Below, piece by piece: positions 13,164-20,756 of a stretch of DNA of 22,617 bases. Position 1 is the first letter of the stretch. Each line of letters starts with the position of its first letter. The translations under genes were made by a program, and so were the position numbers. A model generated the notes under the pieces. That model did not search any database and was not told the origin of the DNA. It saw only the letters and a list, made by a program, of their open reading frames with translations. The stretch comes from an uncultured Oscillospiraceae bacterium (GTDB lineage Bacteria; Bacillota; Clostridia; Oscillospirales; Oscillospiraceae): positions 1-22,617 of the forward strand of contig CAJUPG010000028.1 of NCBI GenBank assembly GCA_910588455.1, given 5' to 3'.

Positions 13164-15023
13164 ATGACGAAAAAATGGATGTCCGTACTGCTGGTGCTGT
13201 TTCTGGCGCTGGCCGTCCCCCGGGCCGCCGCCCTGGAGCCTACCGAGCCGGGAATTGGCACAGCGGTGCTCGCCCTCTCCGGTGAGGAGCCGGTGCAGGC
13301 AGGCGGCGCGTTTGCCTTGACGGTGAGCCGCATCTACGCGCCGGACAATGAAACCGGCAGTACCAGCAGCTTGTCCATCGCGGAGGAAGCGCCGGTGGTG
13401 CTGGCCGGAACCGGCCCGGCGGGAACCGCCGAATTCCACGGCAGCATCTGCGATGGTGAAATCCGGATTCCCGCCTATGAGGCCGGAAGCGGCAGCCCCT
13501 TCTGTACCGCGGGAGAGTGGACCCTGACAGCCAGCTTTCTGGCCGCCGATGAGTGGGATGAGGATCTGATCTATCTGGTCCAGACCAGTCTGACGCTGAC
13601 TGTGCTCCCCGGGGAGGCCGACCACCTGGAGCTGCTCCCGCCGGAGGAGCCCCCGGAAGCAGATGCGGACCAGGGAGCTCTGGTCTGGAGCGCCCTGTCT
13701 CTCCGGGTGGCAGATCCATTCGGAAATCTCTGCACCGGGGCCGGCGGCGTTGTAACGGCTGCCCCTTCGGATGCCGAACACTGCACTCTGGAGGGCGAGC
13801 TCTCCGCAGAGGTATCCGGCGGTACTGCGGTATTCCGGCCCCTGGGCATACGCAACGGGTCGGACACAGAGCGCCCTGATCCGGCTGTGATCTTCCAATG
13901 GGAGGGCATCTCCCTGGAGCACACCTTCACCGGAGTGACTCTCCCCGGGAAAAAGCCGGAGCTGGCTCCCACGCCGCCTTTTGTTCCCGCCCCTCCCGTA
14001 CTGGTGGTCCCTGCACCGGACCCGGAACCCTACCGGCCTGCGGTGACTCCCACACCGCCCAGCAACAAAACCACGGTAAAAAACAGCGACGGCTCCCAAA
14101 CTACGGTGGAAACCCAGCAGGACGGCACCGTCATTACCGTCGTAGAGCGCCAGAATGGCAGTACCTTTACCACCACGGTGTTCCCCTCTGGACAGATGCA
14201 GGTTGTCGCCAGCATACCTGCCGCCGCGTCCCGGGCCGCACAGGTTCACCAGGAGGTCATATCCATTCCTATGCCGGCGCTTCCGGCGGTCCGGGAGATG
14301 GAGGAAGCCCCGCTGATTTTGCTGCACACCGGAGTGAATACGCCGGTACTGGTGGAAATTCCGGTATCCGGAGCCACTGCCGGGACGGTGGCCGTACTGC
14401 TCCAGAGCGGCGGAACCCGGGAGGTTGTCAAGCAGTCCCTGGCCGCCGGAGATGGCATAACCCTGCCGGTGTCCGACGGGGCGGCGGTAAAAATTGTGGA
14501 CAATACAAAGCTGTTTGACGATATAAACCGGCACTGGGCCCAGGAGGCCGTTCAATTTGTCACCGCCCGGGAAATCTTTTCCGGAATCGGAGAAGGCTCC
14601 TTCCAGCCGGAAGCCCCCATGACCCGCTCAATGCTGGTAACAACCCTGGCCAAATACGACGGTGTGGATGTAAGCGGCGGGGCTGTCTGGTACGAAAAGG
14701 GTGTGGAATGGGCCATTGCCGCAGGCGTTTCTGACGGCAGCGCGCCGGAGGCGGCGGTTACCCGGGAGCAGCTGGCAACCATGCTCTACAACTACGCGGG
14801 GCGGCCCTCCATTTCCGCAGCGGAGCTGAATTTTACAGATTTTGAACAAATCAGCGATTACGCCCGGGACGCGGTGTGCTGGGCAGCAGAGAACGGATTG
14901 ATTTCCGGCATGGACGACGGGACGCTGGCCCCCGGTGGCAGCGCCACCCGGGCGCAGGTTGCATCAATTTTAATGAACTACTGTAAACATCTGTTTTCTG
15001 TGCAAATCCTTCTTGCAATTTAA
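13164..15023 (+). CDS. Exported S-layer-homology (SLH) domain protein
   Basis: 619 residues. Residues 1-23 are a signal peptide (MTKKW start, hydrophobic core, PRAAA cleavage). The next 260 residues are likely beta-rich Ig-like or filamin-like modules of unknown family, followed by a Pro-rich linker (PAPPVLVVPAPDPEP) and a Thr/Gly-rich beta-repeat segment (NSDGSQTTVETQQDGT). Three SLH repeats close the protein at about 450-502, 508-546 and 556-610, with the usual conserved W and TR motifs (HWAQEAV, MTRSML, VTREQLA, ATRAQVA). SLH domains attach proteins non-covalently to a pyruvylated secondary wall polymer. AGGAGG at 13149-13154 sets the start; the frame upstream to 13119 lacks a binding site. 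The exposed part could be adhesive or structural; no enzyme motif is visible. Confidence 0.9.
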   Translation: MTKKWMSVLLVLFLALAVPRAAALEPTEPGIGTAVLALSGEEPVQAGGAFALTVSRIYAPDNETGSTSSLSIAEEAPVVLAGTGPAGTAEFHGSICDGEIRIPAYEAGSGSPFCTAGEWTLTASFLAADEWDEDLIYLVQTSLTLTVLPGEADHLELLPPEEPPEADADQGALVWSALSLRVADPFGNLCTGAGGVVTAAPSDAEHCTLEGELSAEVSGGTAVFRPLGIRNGSDTERPDPAVIFQWEGISLEHTFTGVTLPGKKPELAPTPPFVPAPPVLVVPAPDPEPYRPAVTPTPPSNKTTVKNSDGSQTTVETQQDGTVITVVERQNGSTFTTTVFPSGQMQVVASIPAAASRAAQVHQEVISIPMPALPAVREMEEAPLILLHTGVNTPVLVEIPVSGATAGTVAVLLQSGGTREVVKQSLAAGDGITLPVSDGAAVKIVDNTKLFDDINRHWAQEAVQFVTAREIFSGIGEGSFQPEAPMTRSMLVTTLAKYDGVDVSGGAVWYEKGVEWAIAAGVSDGSAPEAAVTREQLATMLYNYAGRPSISAAELNFTDFEQISDYARDAVCWAAENGLISGMDDGTLAPGGSATRAQVASILMNYCKHLFSVQILLAI

Positions 15024-15041
15024 GGCAGAATCTGCTACCAT
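15013..15041 (+). promoter_or_regulatory. Possible promoter of the HExxH gene
   Basis: TTGCAA (15013-15018, 4/6) and TACCAT (15036-15041, 4/6) are 17 bases apart, starting inside the last codons of the SLH gene. No terminator separates the two genes, so co-transcription is equally possible. Confidence 0.35.
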
Positions 15042-15077
15042 AGATGTGTAAAATTATCGCAAGAGGAGGGAACCGCA

Positions 15078-15707
15078 ATGCTCGGTGCAATTTCGGGCTA
15101 CTCATCCTTTTTTTCTCCTGTTTCTTACTACCACAAGCCCGCCGGCGGTCTGGAAAACCCGGTTGACCCGGTAACCCCCGTCAAGGCGGAGCCTACCGCC
15201 ACCGCCGGCCGGAGCACCGGCCTGATTGCCGGATACAGCCTGCCCGCCATGCGGGAGGGGGCGGACCCGGCGGAGATAGCCGTCCGGATGCGGATCCAGT
15301 ATCCGGAGGAGGAGCAGGATGCCCAGGGAGCCTCCGCCGCAGAGGAGGCGCAGAAGGCCTTGGAGGAGGGGGAGTGCCAGACCTGCAAGGAGCGCAAGTA
15401 CCAGGACGGCTCCGACGATATGGGCGTGTCCTTCCAGACCCCCACCAATGTAGACCCGGACATGGCCGCCTCCGCGGTGCGGGGCCATGAGATGGAGCAC
15501 GTGGTCCGGGAGCGGGCCAAGGCCGTCCGGGAGGACCGGAAGGTGGTCAGCCAGAGCGTGACCTATCACACCGCCATCTGCCCGGAGTGCGGCAAGGCGT
15601 TTGTCTCCGGCGGCACCACCCGCACCACCACCAAAGCAAATCCGGCGGAGCAGCCCCAGCCGGAGGAGCAGGAGGAGGCGCGCCAGCCCTTTGAGGCGGC
15701 GGCCTGA
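15078..15707 (+). CDS. Small HExxH-motif protein with two CxxC pairs (putative metallopeptidase)
   Basis: 209 residues with no signal peptide. The middle holds a zinc-peptidase-like motif, His137-Glu138-Met-Glu-His141, in a predicted helix (AVRGHEMEHVVRERAK). It is bracketed by CQTC (Cys100, Cys103) and CPEC (Cys168, Cys171), which could form a zinc ribbon. The segment from about 98 to 185 looks like the conserved core; I recall similar uncharacterised clostridial proteins, and there is some likeness to the SprA-related putative metalloproteases of Proteobacteria. The N-terminal 70 residues and the Glu/Pro-rich C-terminal tail look disordered. The start ATG 15078 has AGAGGAGGG upstream. Peptidase activity is inferred from the motif alone; a structural zinc protein is the alternative. 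Confidence 0.7.
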   Translation: MLGAISGYSSFFSPVSYYHKPAGGLENPVDPVTPVKAEPTATAGRSTGLIAGYSLPAMREGADPAEIAVRMRIQYPEEEQDAQGASAAEEAQKALEEGECQTCKERKYQDGSDDMGVSFQTPTNVDPDMAASAVRGHEMEHVVRERAKAVREDRKVVSQSVTYHTAICPECGKAFVSGGTTRTTTKANPAEQPQPEEQEEARQPFEAAA

Positions 15708-15717
15708 AACAGCAAAG

Positions 15718-15752
15718 AAACAGGGACCAGGAAAATTTCCTGGTCCCTGTTT
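15718..15752. terminator. Bidirectional terminator between convergent genes
   Basis: Perfect 17-base arms (15718-15734 and 15736-15752) fold with a small A/T loop. The plus strand continues in a T-run to 15755, and the minus strand ends in GTTTCTTTG. It sits exactly between the HExxH gene and the convergent cls gene, whose stop codon touches it. Confidence 0.92.
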
Positions 15753-15753
15753 T

Positions 15754-17280
15754 TTACATCAGCGGCGCGAACAGCCGCAGCACATTCCGATACAGCTGCA
15801 CCAGTGGGCTCAACCGCCGGAATTTCCGCAGATTGACGCGCTCGGAGACCTGCATGGTCGCCTCAAAGTCCTTTTTGATGTCCTCAATGCAGGGAGCCTC
15901 ACACAGCCACACCCCGTCCTCAAAGTGGAGAAACAGGCTCCGGTAATCCAGATTTACCGTTCCCACCGTGGCGAAGCGGCCGTCCACCACGAAGTTTTTC
16001 GCGTGGATGAACCCGGGGGTATACTCGTAAATCTGCACCCCCGCCTCCAGCAGAGGCGGGTAGTGGGCCCGGGTGACCTCAAAGACATACCGCTTGTCCG
16101 GGAGATGGGGGGTAATGATCCGCACGTCCACCCCCGCCTTGGCGGCGTTGCACAGGGCGGTGCTGGTGGCGGTGTCAATGACCAGATAGGGGGTGGTGAT
16201 ATAGATATACTTCCGGGCCCGGGTAATCAGATTCAGATACACCGCCTGCCCCACCGCCTCAAAGTCCAGGGGGGTGTCCGTATAGGGCTGGACATAGCCG
16301 GTCCAGGGCCGCACGGGGGCGGGGTCGGGCTTGAAGCGGGAGTAGTCCTCCTCCCAGCCGGAGCAGAACTCCCACATAGTCAAAAACATCACCGTCATGG
16401 ACCACACCGCGTCCCCCTCCAGCCAGATGGCGCTGTCCTTCCAGTGGCCGAAGCGTTCCTTCTGGTTGATGTACTCGTCCGCCAGATTGATCCCCCCGGT
16501 GAAGCCTGCCGTACCGTCGATAATCAGCAGCTTCCGATGGTCCCGGTTGTTGAAGCGCAGGGTGACCACGGGCGTGAAGCGGTTGAATACCCGGCATTGA
16601 ATCCCCAGGTCTTCCATTTTCCGGTCGTAGTCCCGGGGCAGGGTGAACATACAGCCCATATCGTCGTAGATTATGCGCACATCCACTCCCTGGGCGGCCT
16701 TCTGGGTCAGAATCTCCAAAATGCTGTCCCACATTTTCCCCGGCTCCAGAATAAAATACTCCAGAAAGATGTAGTGTCTGGCCTTGCGCAGCTCCTCCAG
16801 CATCTTTTCAAAGGCCAGCTCCCCCAGCGCAAAATACTCCGCCTCCGTGTTGGTATAGGCGGGAGCGTAGGCGTAGTTTTCCAGATACCGGGCCTGTCCG
16901 GCGGCGTCCTCCCCCAAGGGGAGCAGATCACCGGCCTTGAAGTCGTCGATGAGGGCGACCTTGGTTTTTTGGGCGATGCCCTGCATCTTGCGCTTCAGAC
17001 GGGCGGAAATATGGTTGCCGCCGATCAAAAAGTAGAAAAAGCCCCCGAACACCGGAAAGGGCAGCACCAGCAGCAGCCACGCGATTTTATAGGCGGGCTC
17101 CATCCGGCTGCCCAGGATCAGCAGAGAGGACAGAATGCTCAGCGCGATGCAGGACCAGTAGAAGGACGCGTCGCTTTCCGAAAAAAAGGAAATGAGGAAA
17201 AACATCACGCCAATCTGGGCGATCAGGGAGAGGGCTACAAATACCGAGCGGTGGGAGAGAATATAGAGCAGTTTTTTCAT
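15754..17280 (-). CDS. cls: Cardiolipin synthase (phospholipase D family)
   Basis: Membrane enzyme that joins two phosphatidylglycerols into cardiolipin and glycerol. 508 residues, typical of bacterial Cls. Two or three N-terminal membrane spans (about 13-33, 40-57 and 67-87) are followed by two HKD catalytic motifs, at His248 (HRKLLIID, then GFTGGINLADEY) and His426 (HAKNFVVD, then TVGTVNLDYRS). Both are complete. The gene starts 9 bases after the stop of the phosphoesterase gene, with TAAGGA overlapping that stop, so the two form an operon. It ends against the terminator at 15718-15752. Confidence 0.95.
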   Translation of the reverse strand: MKKLLYILSHRSVFVALSLIAQIGVMFFLISFFSESDASFYWSCIALSILSSLLILGSRMEPAYKIAWLLLVLPFPVFGGFFYFLIGGNHISARLKRKMQGIAQKTKVALIDDFKAGDLLPLGEDAAGQARYLENYAYAPAYTNTEAEYFALGELAFEKMLEELRKARHYIFLEYFILEPGKMWDSILEILTQKAAQGVDVRIIYDDMGCMFTLPRDYDRKMEDLGIQCRVFNRFTPVVTLRFNNRDHRKLLIIDGTAGFTGGINLADEYINQKERFGHWKDSAIWLEGDAVWSMTVMFLTMWEFCSGWEEDYSRFKPDPAPVRPWTGYVQPYTDTPLDFEAVGQAVYLNLITRARKYIYITTPYLVIDTATSTALCNAAKAGVDVRIITPHLPDKRYVFEVTRAHYPPLLEAGVQIYEYTPGFIHAKNFVVDGRFATVGTVNLDYRSLFLHFEDGVWLCEAPCIEDIKKDFEATMQVSERVNLRKFRRLSPLVQLYRNVLRLFAPLM

Positions 17281-17289
17281 AAAATTTCC

Positions 17290-17748
17290 TTATTCGACAA
17301 TTTCGCAGTGCATTTCTCCATCGGTAATGGTCACAACACCGTAGCTGTACCGGGCGCAGCCGGGGTTGAGCACCCACAGCCCATCCGGCTCCCGGGTGCA
17401 GCAGGCCAGGTGGGTGTGGCCGAACATCACCAGGTCCGCCCCCGCCGTGCGGGCGGCGGCCAGGGCCTCGCCATAGCCGGATTTCACCCGCCAGATATGG
17501 CCGTGGGAAAACAGCAGGGTTTTTCCGTGAATCTCCAGCCGCTTTTGCAGCGGTTCGGTAACCCAGCCGTCGCAGTTGCCGGGGACCATGACGATGGCCT
17601 GTTTGGGGTAGGCGCAGGACAGCTCCTCCGCGTCCCGCATCACATCTCCCAGATGGATCACCAGGTCGGGCTTATGTTCGTCCACCGCCGCATACATATT
17701 GCGCAGCGAGCGGTGGGAGTCGGAAAAGACGAAAATTCGGAACGTCAC
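17290..17748 (-). CDS. YfcE/MJ0936-type metallophosphoesterase
   Basis: Calcineurin-like phosphodiesterase of 152 residues, the normal size of this small family. Metal-binding motifs are in order: FSDSH (DxH), HLGDV (GD), PGNCD (GNCD, the family's GNH/D position), FSHGH and FGHTHLA. The start is GTG 17748, 9 bases after AGGAGG (minus strand, near 17758-17763); the frame is open for another 116 codons upstream but those overlap the divergent gene at 17806 and lack any family similarity. It is upstream of and close to cls, so it is probably co-transcribed. Substrate unknown; relatives hydrolyse model phosphodiesters. Confidence 0.9.
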   Translation of the reverse strand: MTFRIFVFSDSHRSLRNMYAAVDEHKPDLVIHLGDVMRDAEELSCAYPKQAIVMVPGNCDGWVTEPLQKRLEIHGKTLLFSHGHIWRVKSGYGEALAAARTAGADLVMFGHTHLACCTREPDGLWVLNPGCARYSYGVVTITDGEMHCEIVE

Positions 17749-17805
17749 CTTGGGAAACCTCCTGCATATACTAAGGTTGAAATCTGTTTTTTGAGGTGAA
17801 GGATC

Positions 17806-18075
17806 ATGCAGCGCGATCAGGATTTTCAGACGGCCGCGGCCTCTCATATGGTGAAAAACCGGGACGCAATCCGTCAGCTGGCCCAGTCCGGAGAGGCCAG
17901 GCGCCTTGTCTCTCTGCTCCAGCAGAACGGCTCGGTGGAAAGCGCCGCCCAGGCGGCGGCCAATGGCAGGCCCCAGGAGTTGATGTCCATGCTCCAGAAC
18001 CTGCTGGCCACCCAGGAGGGGGCCCAGCTGGTCCAGAATATTGAGCGGCAGGCCAAGCAGTCCGGGCTGGAGTAA
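17806..18075 (+). CDS. Small helical protein, first of a three-gene set
   Basis: 89 residues, almost wholly predicted helix, rich in Gln, Ala and Leu, with two similar halves of the kind NxxxIRQLxxSGEARRLVSLL and NGRPQELMSMLQNLL. No signal peptide, membrane span or Cys. GAGGTGAAGG lies just before ATG 17806. It is divergent from the phosphoesterase gene, and a possible -10 (TATACT, 17767-17772) lies between them without a convincing -35. Not recognised as a named family; the close spacing with the next two genes suggests a shared process. Confidence 0.7.
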   Translation: MQRDQDFQTAAASHMVKNRDAIRQLAQSGEARRLVSLLQQNGSVESAAQAAANGRPQELMSMLQNLLATQEGAQLVQNIERQAKQSGLE

Positions 18076-18132
18076 CAATTTGTAGGGCGTGACCACCGGG
18101 CACGCGGTTTTCGGGGGAGAGGGGGTGCGCCC

Positions 18133-18513
18133 GTGGCGGAATTTGAAGAACAGTTAAATGCCATTTTGGGCGACCAGGCGGCTATGAGCCAGATTATGGC
18201 CCTGGCCCAGTCCCTGCAAAAGGGGCCGGACCAATCCCAGGCCCCGGCGGCGGAGCCGGCAGGACCGCCGGCTCCGCCAATGGCCTCCCCTCTGGAAAAT
18301 CTGGACCCCAGGCTTTTGAACCTGGGGATGAAGGTGTGGCAGGAGTACCAGAGGGGTGACGACCGGAACGCCGCCCTGCTGGCGGCTCTGCGGCCCTTTG
18401 TCCGGGAGGAGCGCTGGGCCAAGCTTGACAAGGCCATGCAGCTGGCCCGGATGGCCCGGGTGATCCGGACCGCCCTGGGCGCCTTTGGAAAGGGGGAGGA
18501 GGAGCATCTATAA
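18133..18513 (+). CDS. Helical protein of unknown function, second of the set
   Basis: 126 residues from a GTG start at 18133, with GAGAGGGGGTG just upstream. An N-terminal helix (about 1-33) is joined by an Ala/Pro-rich linker to a conserved-looking C-terminal block (about 58-120) containing DPRLLNLGMKVWQEYQ and ALRPFVREERWAKLDKAMQ. The block is helical and strongly basic. I have an impression of similar uncharacterised clostridial proteins but no function. The C-terminal GEEEHL is encoded by the GGAGGAGGAG run that also acts as the ribosome binding site of the next gene, with which it overlaps. Confidence 0.7.
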   Translation: MAEFEEQLNAILGDQAAMSQIMALAQSLQKGPDQSQAPAAEPAGPPAPPMASPLENLDPRLLNLGMKVWQEYQRGDDRNAALLAALRPFVREERWAKLDKAMQLARMARVIRTALGAFGKGEEEHL

Positions 18514-18838
18514 TCGTTATATCCCCAATGGAAATACTTATACCCGGGTGGTGGAGCAGGACGGCCCAGGCTCCGGCTGGGCCCCGGTGGGGGGGCCTCC
18601 CCCGGGCGCTCCGCCTCCTCCCCGGTTCCCCTGGGGGGAGCTGACCGGGGGACTGAGCGGTATTTTAAAAAAGCTGAAGCTGGAGGACTGGGACAGCGGC
18701 GACATTTTGCTGCTGCTCATTGTCCTGTTCCTCTTTCTGGAAGGGGACAATCTGGAGCTTGCCATCGCCCTGGGGCTGGTGCTGATTATGGGGCTGGGGG
18801 AGAGCAAGGAGAAGCCGGACCCCTCCTATGGAGCTTGA
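18506..18838 (+). CDS. Pro-rich protein with C-terminal membrane hairpin; unusual start
   Basis: About 110 residues. A short N-terminal segment (YNRYIPNGNTYTR) and a Pro/Gly-rich linker are followed by a hydrophobic region of two close spans (about 70-82 and 86-100) and a short Lys/Glu tail. No ATG, GTG or TTG lies where the binding site GGGGGAGG (492-499 of 18 kb) would direct one; the codon 6 bases after it is ATC at 18506. The other choice is TTG 18485, which lies before the purine run and would add a basic 7-residue head. I annotate ATC 18506 as the better-placed start. The frame overlaps the previous gene by 8 bases and the convergent gene at its 3' end by 13. Confidence 0.6.
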   Translation: MYNRYIPNGNTYTRVVEQDGPGSGWAPVGGPPPGAPPPPRFPWGELTGGLSGILKKLKLEDWDSGDILLLLIVLFLFLEGDNLELAIALGLVLIMGLGESKEKPDPSYGA

Positions 18839-19593
18839 TGCAGGCTCTCTCCGCCGGGCAGGGCGAAGCTGGTGCCGGACGGACAGGGGGTCTGGGCGGG
18901 CTGGGCGGACATACGGTAGACCACGTCCTCCCCGGACAAAGTCTCCGCGGCCGCCAGCAGCCCGGTGTTGACGCTGACCCAGTACCGCTGGCGGTAGCCC
19001 ATGAGCGCCTGGCCCTGATACTCCACGTAGACGCAGGGGATGCCCCCCCGGTCCTCATAGCCGGCGGCGGTAATCTGCTCCGGCTCCAGGGCCAGCACCG
19101 TTTCATAGGTGGGAATGCGCTGGGACAAATCCGCCTCCACCGGAGTCTCCTCCGGAATGGGGGCGGACAGATACGCCTCGTCCCCGTCGTACCAGGCGTA
19201 CCGGGTCCCCTCTCCCTCCAGGTCGTGGCGCACTGCGCCGGAGGGCAGGGCCTGCTGGCTGTGGCTCCAGCCCTGGTCCGCCCATACCAGAACCTGGGTG
19301 GAGGAGGAGCCCCCGGACCAGAAGAGCTCCACCGTGAGCTCCCGGTAGTAGCTGTTGACCCGGTCCAGGGTGCGTACCACCTCCTGGACCGTCTGGGGGG
19401 TAACCTCTACCCGCAGAAGCGCGCCCTCCTGGTTGGAGGCGTCTTTGGAGGAGGAGGCGCTGCTCTCCGGCGGGGCCAGGGACACCCGGGGCACGTCCCG
19501 GGCGAACAGGACCCGCCCAAAGCTGGTGAGCATGGCCAGGGAAATGAGCAGGATAATGGCCAGCGCGATGCGCAGCCTGTTTTTTTGTTCCAT
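18826..19593 (-). CDS. Membrane-anchored extracytoplasmic protein, unknown
   Basis: 255 residues. A single N-terminal membrane span (about 8-28) with Lys/Arg before it is followed by a Ser-rich linker and an outside domain that looks beta-rich, with many Trp and Tyr (ADQGWSHSQQ, GTRYAWYDGDEAYLS, QRYWVSVNTGLL). The layout resembles LolA/RseB-like or DUF-type lipoprotein-fold domains, but I cannot assign one and there is no lipobox Cys. Start ATG 19593; GAGGTAAGCT overlaps the wecB stop region, 8 bases between genes. It is the last gene of the tagO-wecB unit, so a role at the cell surface is plausible. Confidence 0.75.
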   Translation of the reverse strand: MEQKNRLRIALAIILLISLAMLTSFGRVLFARDVPRVSLAPPESSASSSKDASNQEGALLRVEVTPQTVQEVVRTLDRVNSYYRELTVELFWSGGSSSTQVLVWADQGWSHSQQALPSGAVRHDLEGEGTRYAWYDGDEAYLSAPIPEETPVEADLSQRIPTYETVLALEPEQITAAGYEDRGGIPCVYVEYQGQALMGYRQRYWVSVNTGLLAAAETLSGEDVVYRMSAQPAQTPCPSGTSFALPGGESLHQAP

Positions 19594-19601
19594 AGCTTAC
19601 C

Positions 19602-20756
19602 TCAAGCTCGGGGGGCGAAGGGGGCGGGGGGCTTCTCCCGCAGGCCGAAATGCCATTCAATGGCGTCGGCAATCCGGACGCAGGCTTTGCCATCCCCGTA
19701 GGGATTGACCGCGTGGGCCATCTGGGCGTAGGCGGCCGGGTCCTCCAGCAGCCGGGCGGCCATCTGGAACACGGGCTGTTCCTCCACCCCCGCCAGCCGG
19801 ACGGTGCCCGCCTCCACGGCTTCGGGGCGCTCGGTCTCCCGGCGCAGGACAAGCACCGGCTTGCCCAGGGCGGGCGCCTCCTCCTGTAACCCGCCGGAAT
19901 CGGTCATAACCAGATGGCACCGGGCCATCAGATTGTGCATCTCGTCCACCGCCAGGGGGGCGATTAAATGGATGCGGGGGTGTTTGTCCAGATAGGCCCG
20001 GGCAGCCTCCTGGACCACCGGGGACAGGTGGACGGGGTAGACCATCTGCACGTCGGGGAAGGCGTCCGCCAGCCGGCGCAGGGCAGTCATGATCTGGGCC
20101 ATCGGCTGGCCGTAGTTCTCCCGCCGGTGGCAGGTGACCAGAATGATCTTCTGATTTTGATAGTCCAGCTGGTTGAGCACCGCTTGGGAGAAGGTGAAAT
20201 CCTTCTTCACCGTGGTTTGCAGTGCGTCAATGACAGTGTTGCCGGTGATAAAGATATTTTTACGGTGGTTTTCTTTTTCCAGGTTGGTGCTGTTGGTGTG
20301 GGTGGGGCAGAAGTAGAGGTCCGCCAGGCTGGAGACCAGAAGCCGGTTCATCTCCTCTGGAAAGGGGGAGTATTTGTCATAGGTCCGCAGGCCCGCCTCC
20401 ACGTGGCCCACGGGAATCTGGTGGTAGAAGGCGGCCAGGGCTCCGGCGAAGGTGGTGGAGGTGTCCCCGTGGACCAAAATCAGCTCCGGCCTGGCCTGCT
20501 CCAGCACCGCCTCCATGCCCAGCAGGGTTTTGCTGGTGATGGAGGAGAGGGTCTGCCGGGGCTGCATGATGTTCAAATCGAAGTCGGGCTTCACCCCAAA
20601 GATGTCCAGTACGCTGTCCAGCATCTCCCGGTGCTGGGCGGTGACGCAGCACTGGGCCTGGATTCCGGGCCGCCTGGCCAGCTCCAGCGCCAGAGGGGCC
20701 ATTTTCACCGCCTCTGGCCGGGTTCCGAATACGGCCATAACCTTGATTTTCTTCAT
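19602..20756 (-). CDS. wecB: UDP-N-acetylglucosamine 2-epimerase (non-hydrolysing)
   Basis: Interconverts UDP-GlcNAc and UDP-ManNAc in the cytosol; ManNAc is used for wall teichoic acid or other secondary polymers. 384 residues, the usual length. Diagnostic segments are FGTRPEAVKMAPL at the N-terminus, HGDTSTTFAGALAAF, HVEAGLRT, FPEEMNR, TCHRREN and TDSGGLQEEAPALGKPVL. The start overlaps the tagO stop as ATGA (20753-20756), with AGGAGG inside the end of tagO, so translation is coupled. Also called mnaA in Gram-positives. Confidence 0.96.
   Translation of the reverse strand: MKKIKVMAVFGTRPEAVKMAPLALELARRPGIQAQCCVTAQHREMLDSVLDIFGVKPDFDLNIMQPRQTLSSITSKTLLGMEAVLEQARPELILVHGDTSTTFAGALAAFYHQIPVGHVEAGLRTYDKYSPFPEEMNRLLVSSLADLYFCPTHTNSTNLEKENHRKNIFITGNTVIDALQTTVKKDFTFSQAVLNQLDYQNQKIILVTCHRRENYGQPMAQIMTALRRLADAFPDVQMVYPVHLSPVVQEAARAYLDKHPRIHLIAPLAVDEMHNLMARCHLVMTDSGGLQEEAPALGKPVLVLRRETERPEAVEAGTVRLAGVEEQPVFQMAARLLEDPAAYAQMAHAVNPYGDGKACVRIADAIEWHFGLREKPPAPFAPRA

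Noticed and set aside
13143..14555. Minus-strand open frame of 470 codons antisense to the SLH gene
   Set aside because: Plus-strand frame has signal peptide, binding site, promoter and SLH repeats; the minus frame has none.
15601..17799. Plus-strand open frame of 732 codons antisense to cls and the phosphoesterase
   Set aside because: Starts inside the HExxH gene, crosses a strong terminator and has no recognisable domain.
17749..18096. N-terminal extension of the phosphoesterase by 116 codons
   Set aside because: Overlaps the divergent gene at 17806 and is not part of the family; GTG 17748 has a good binding site.
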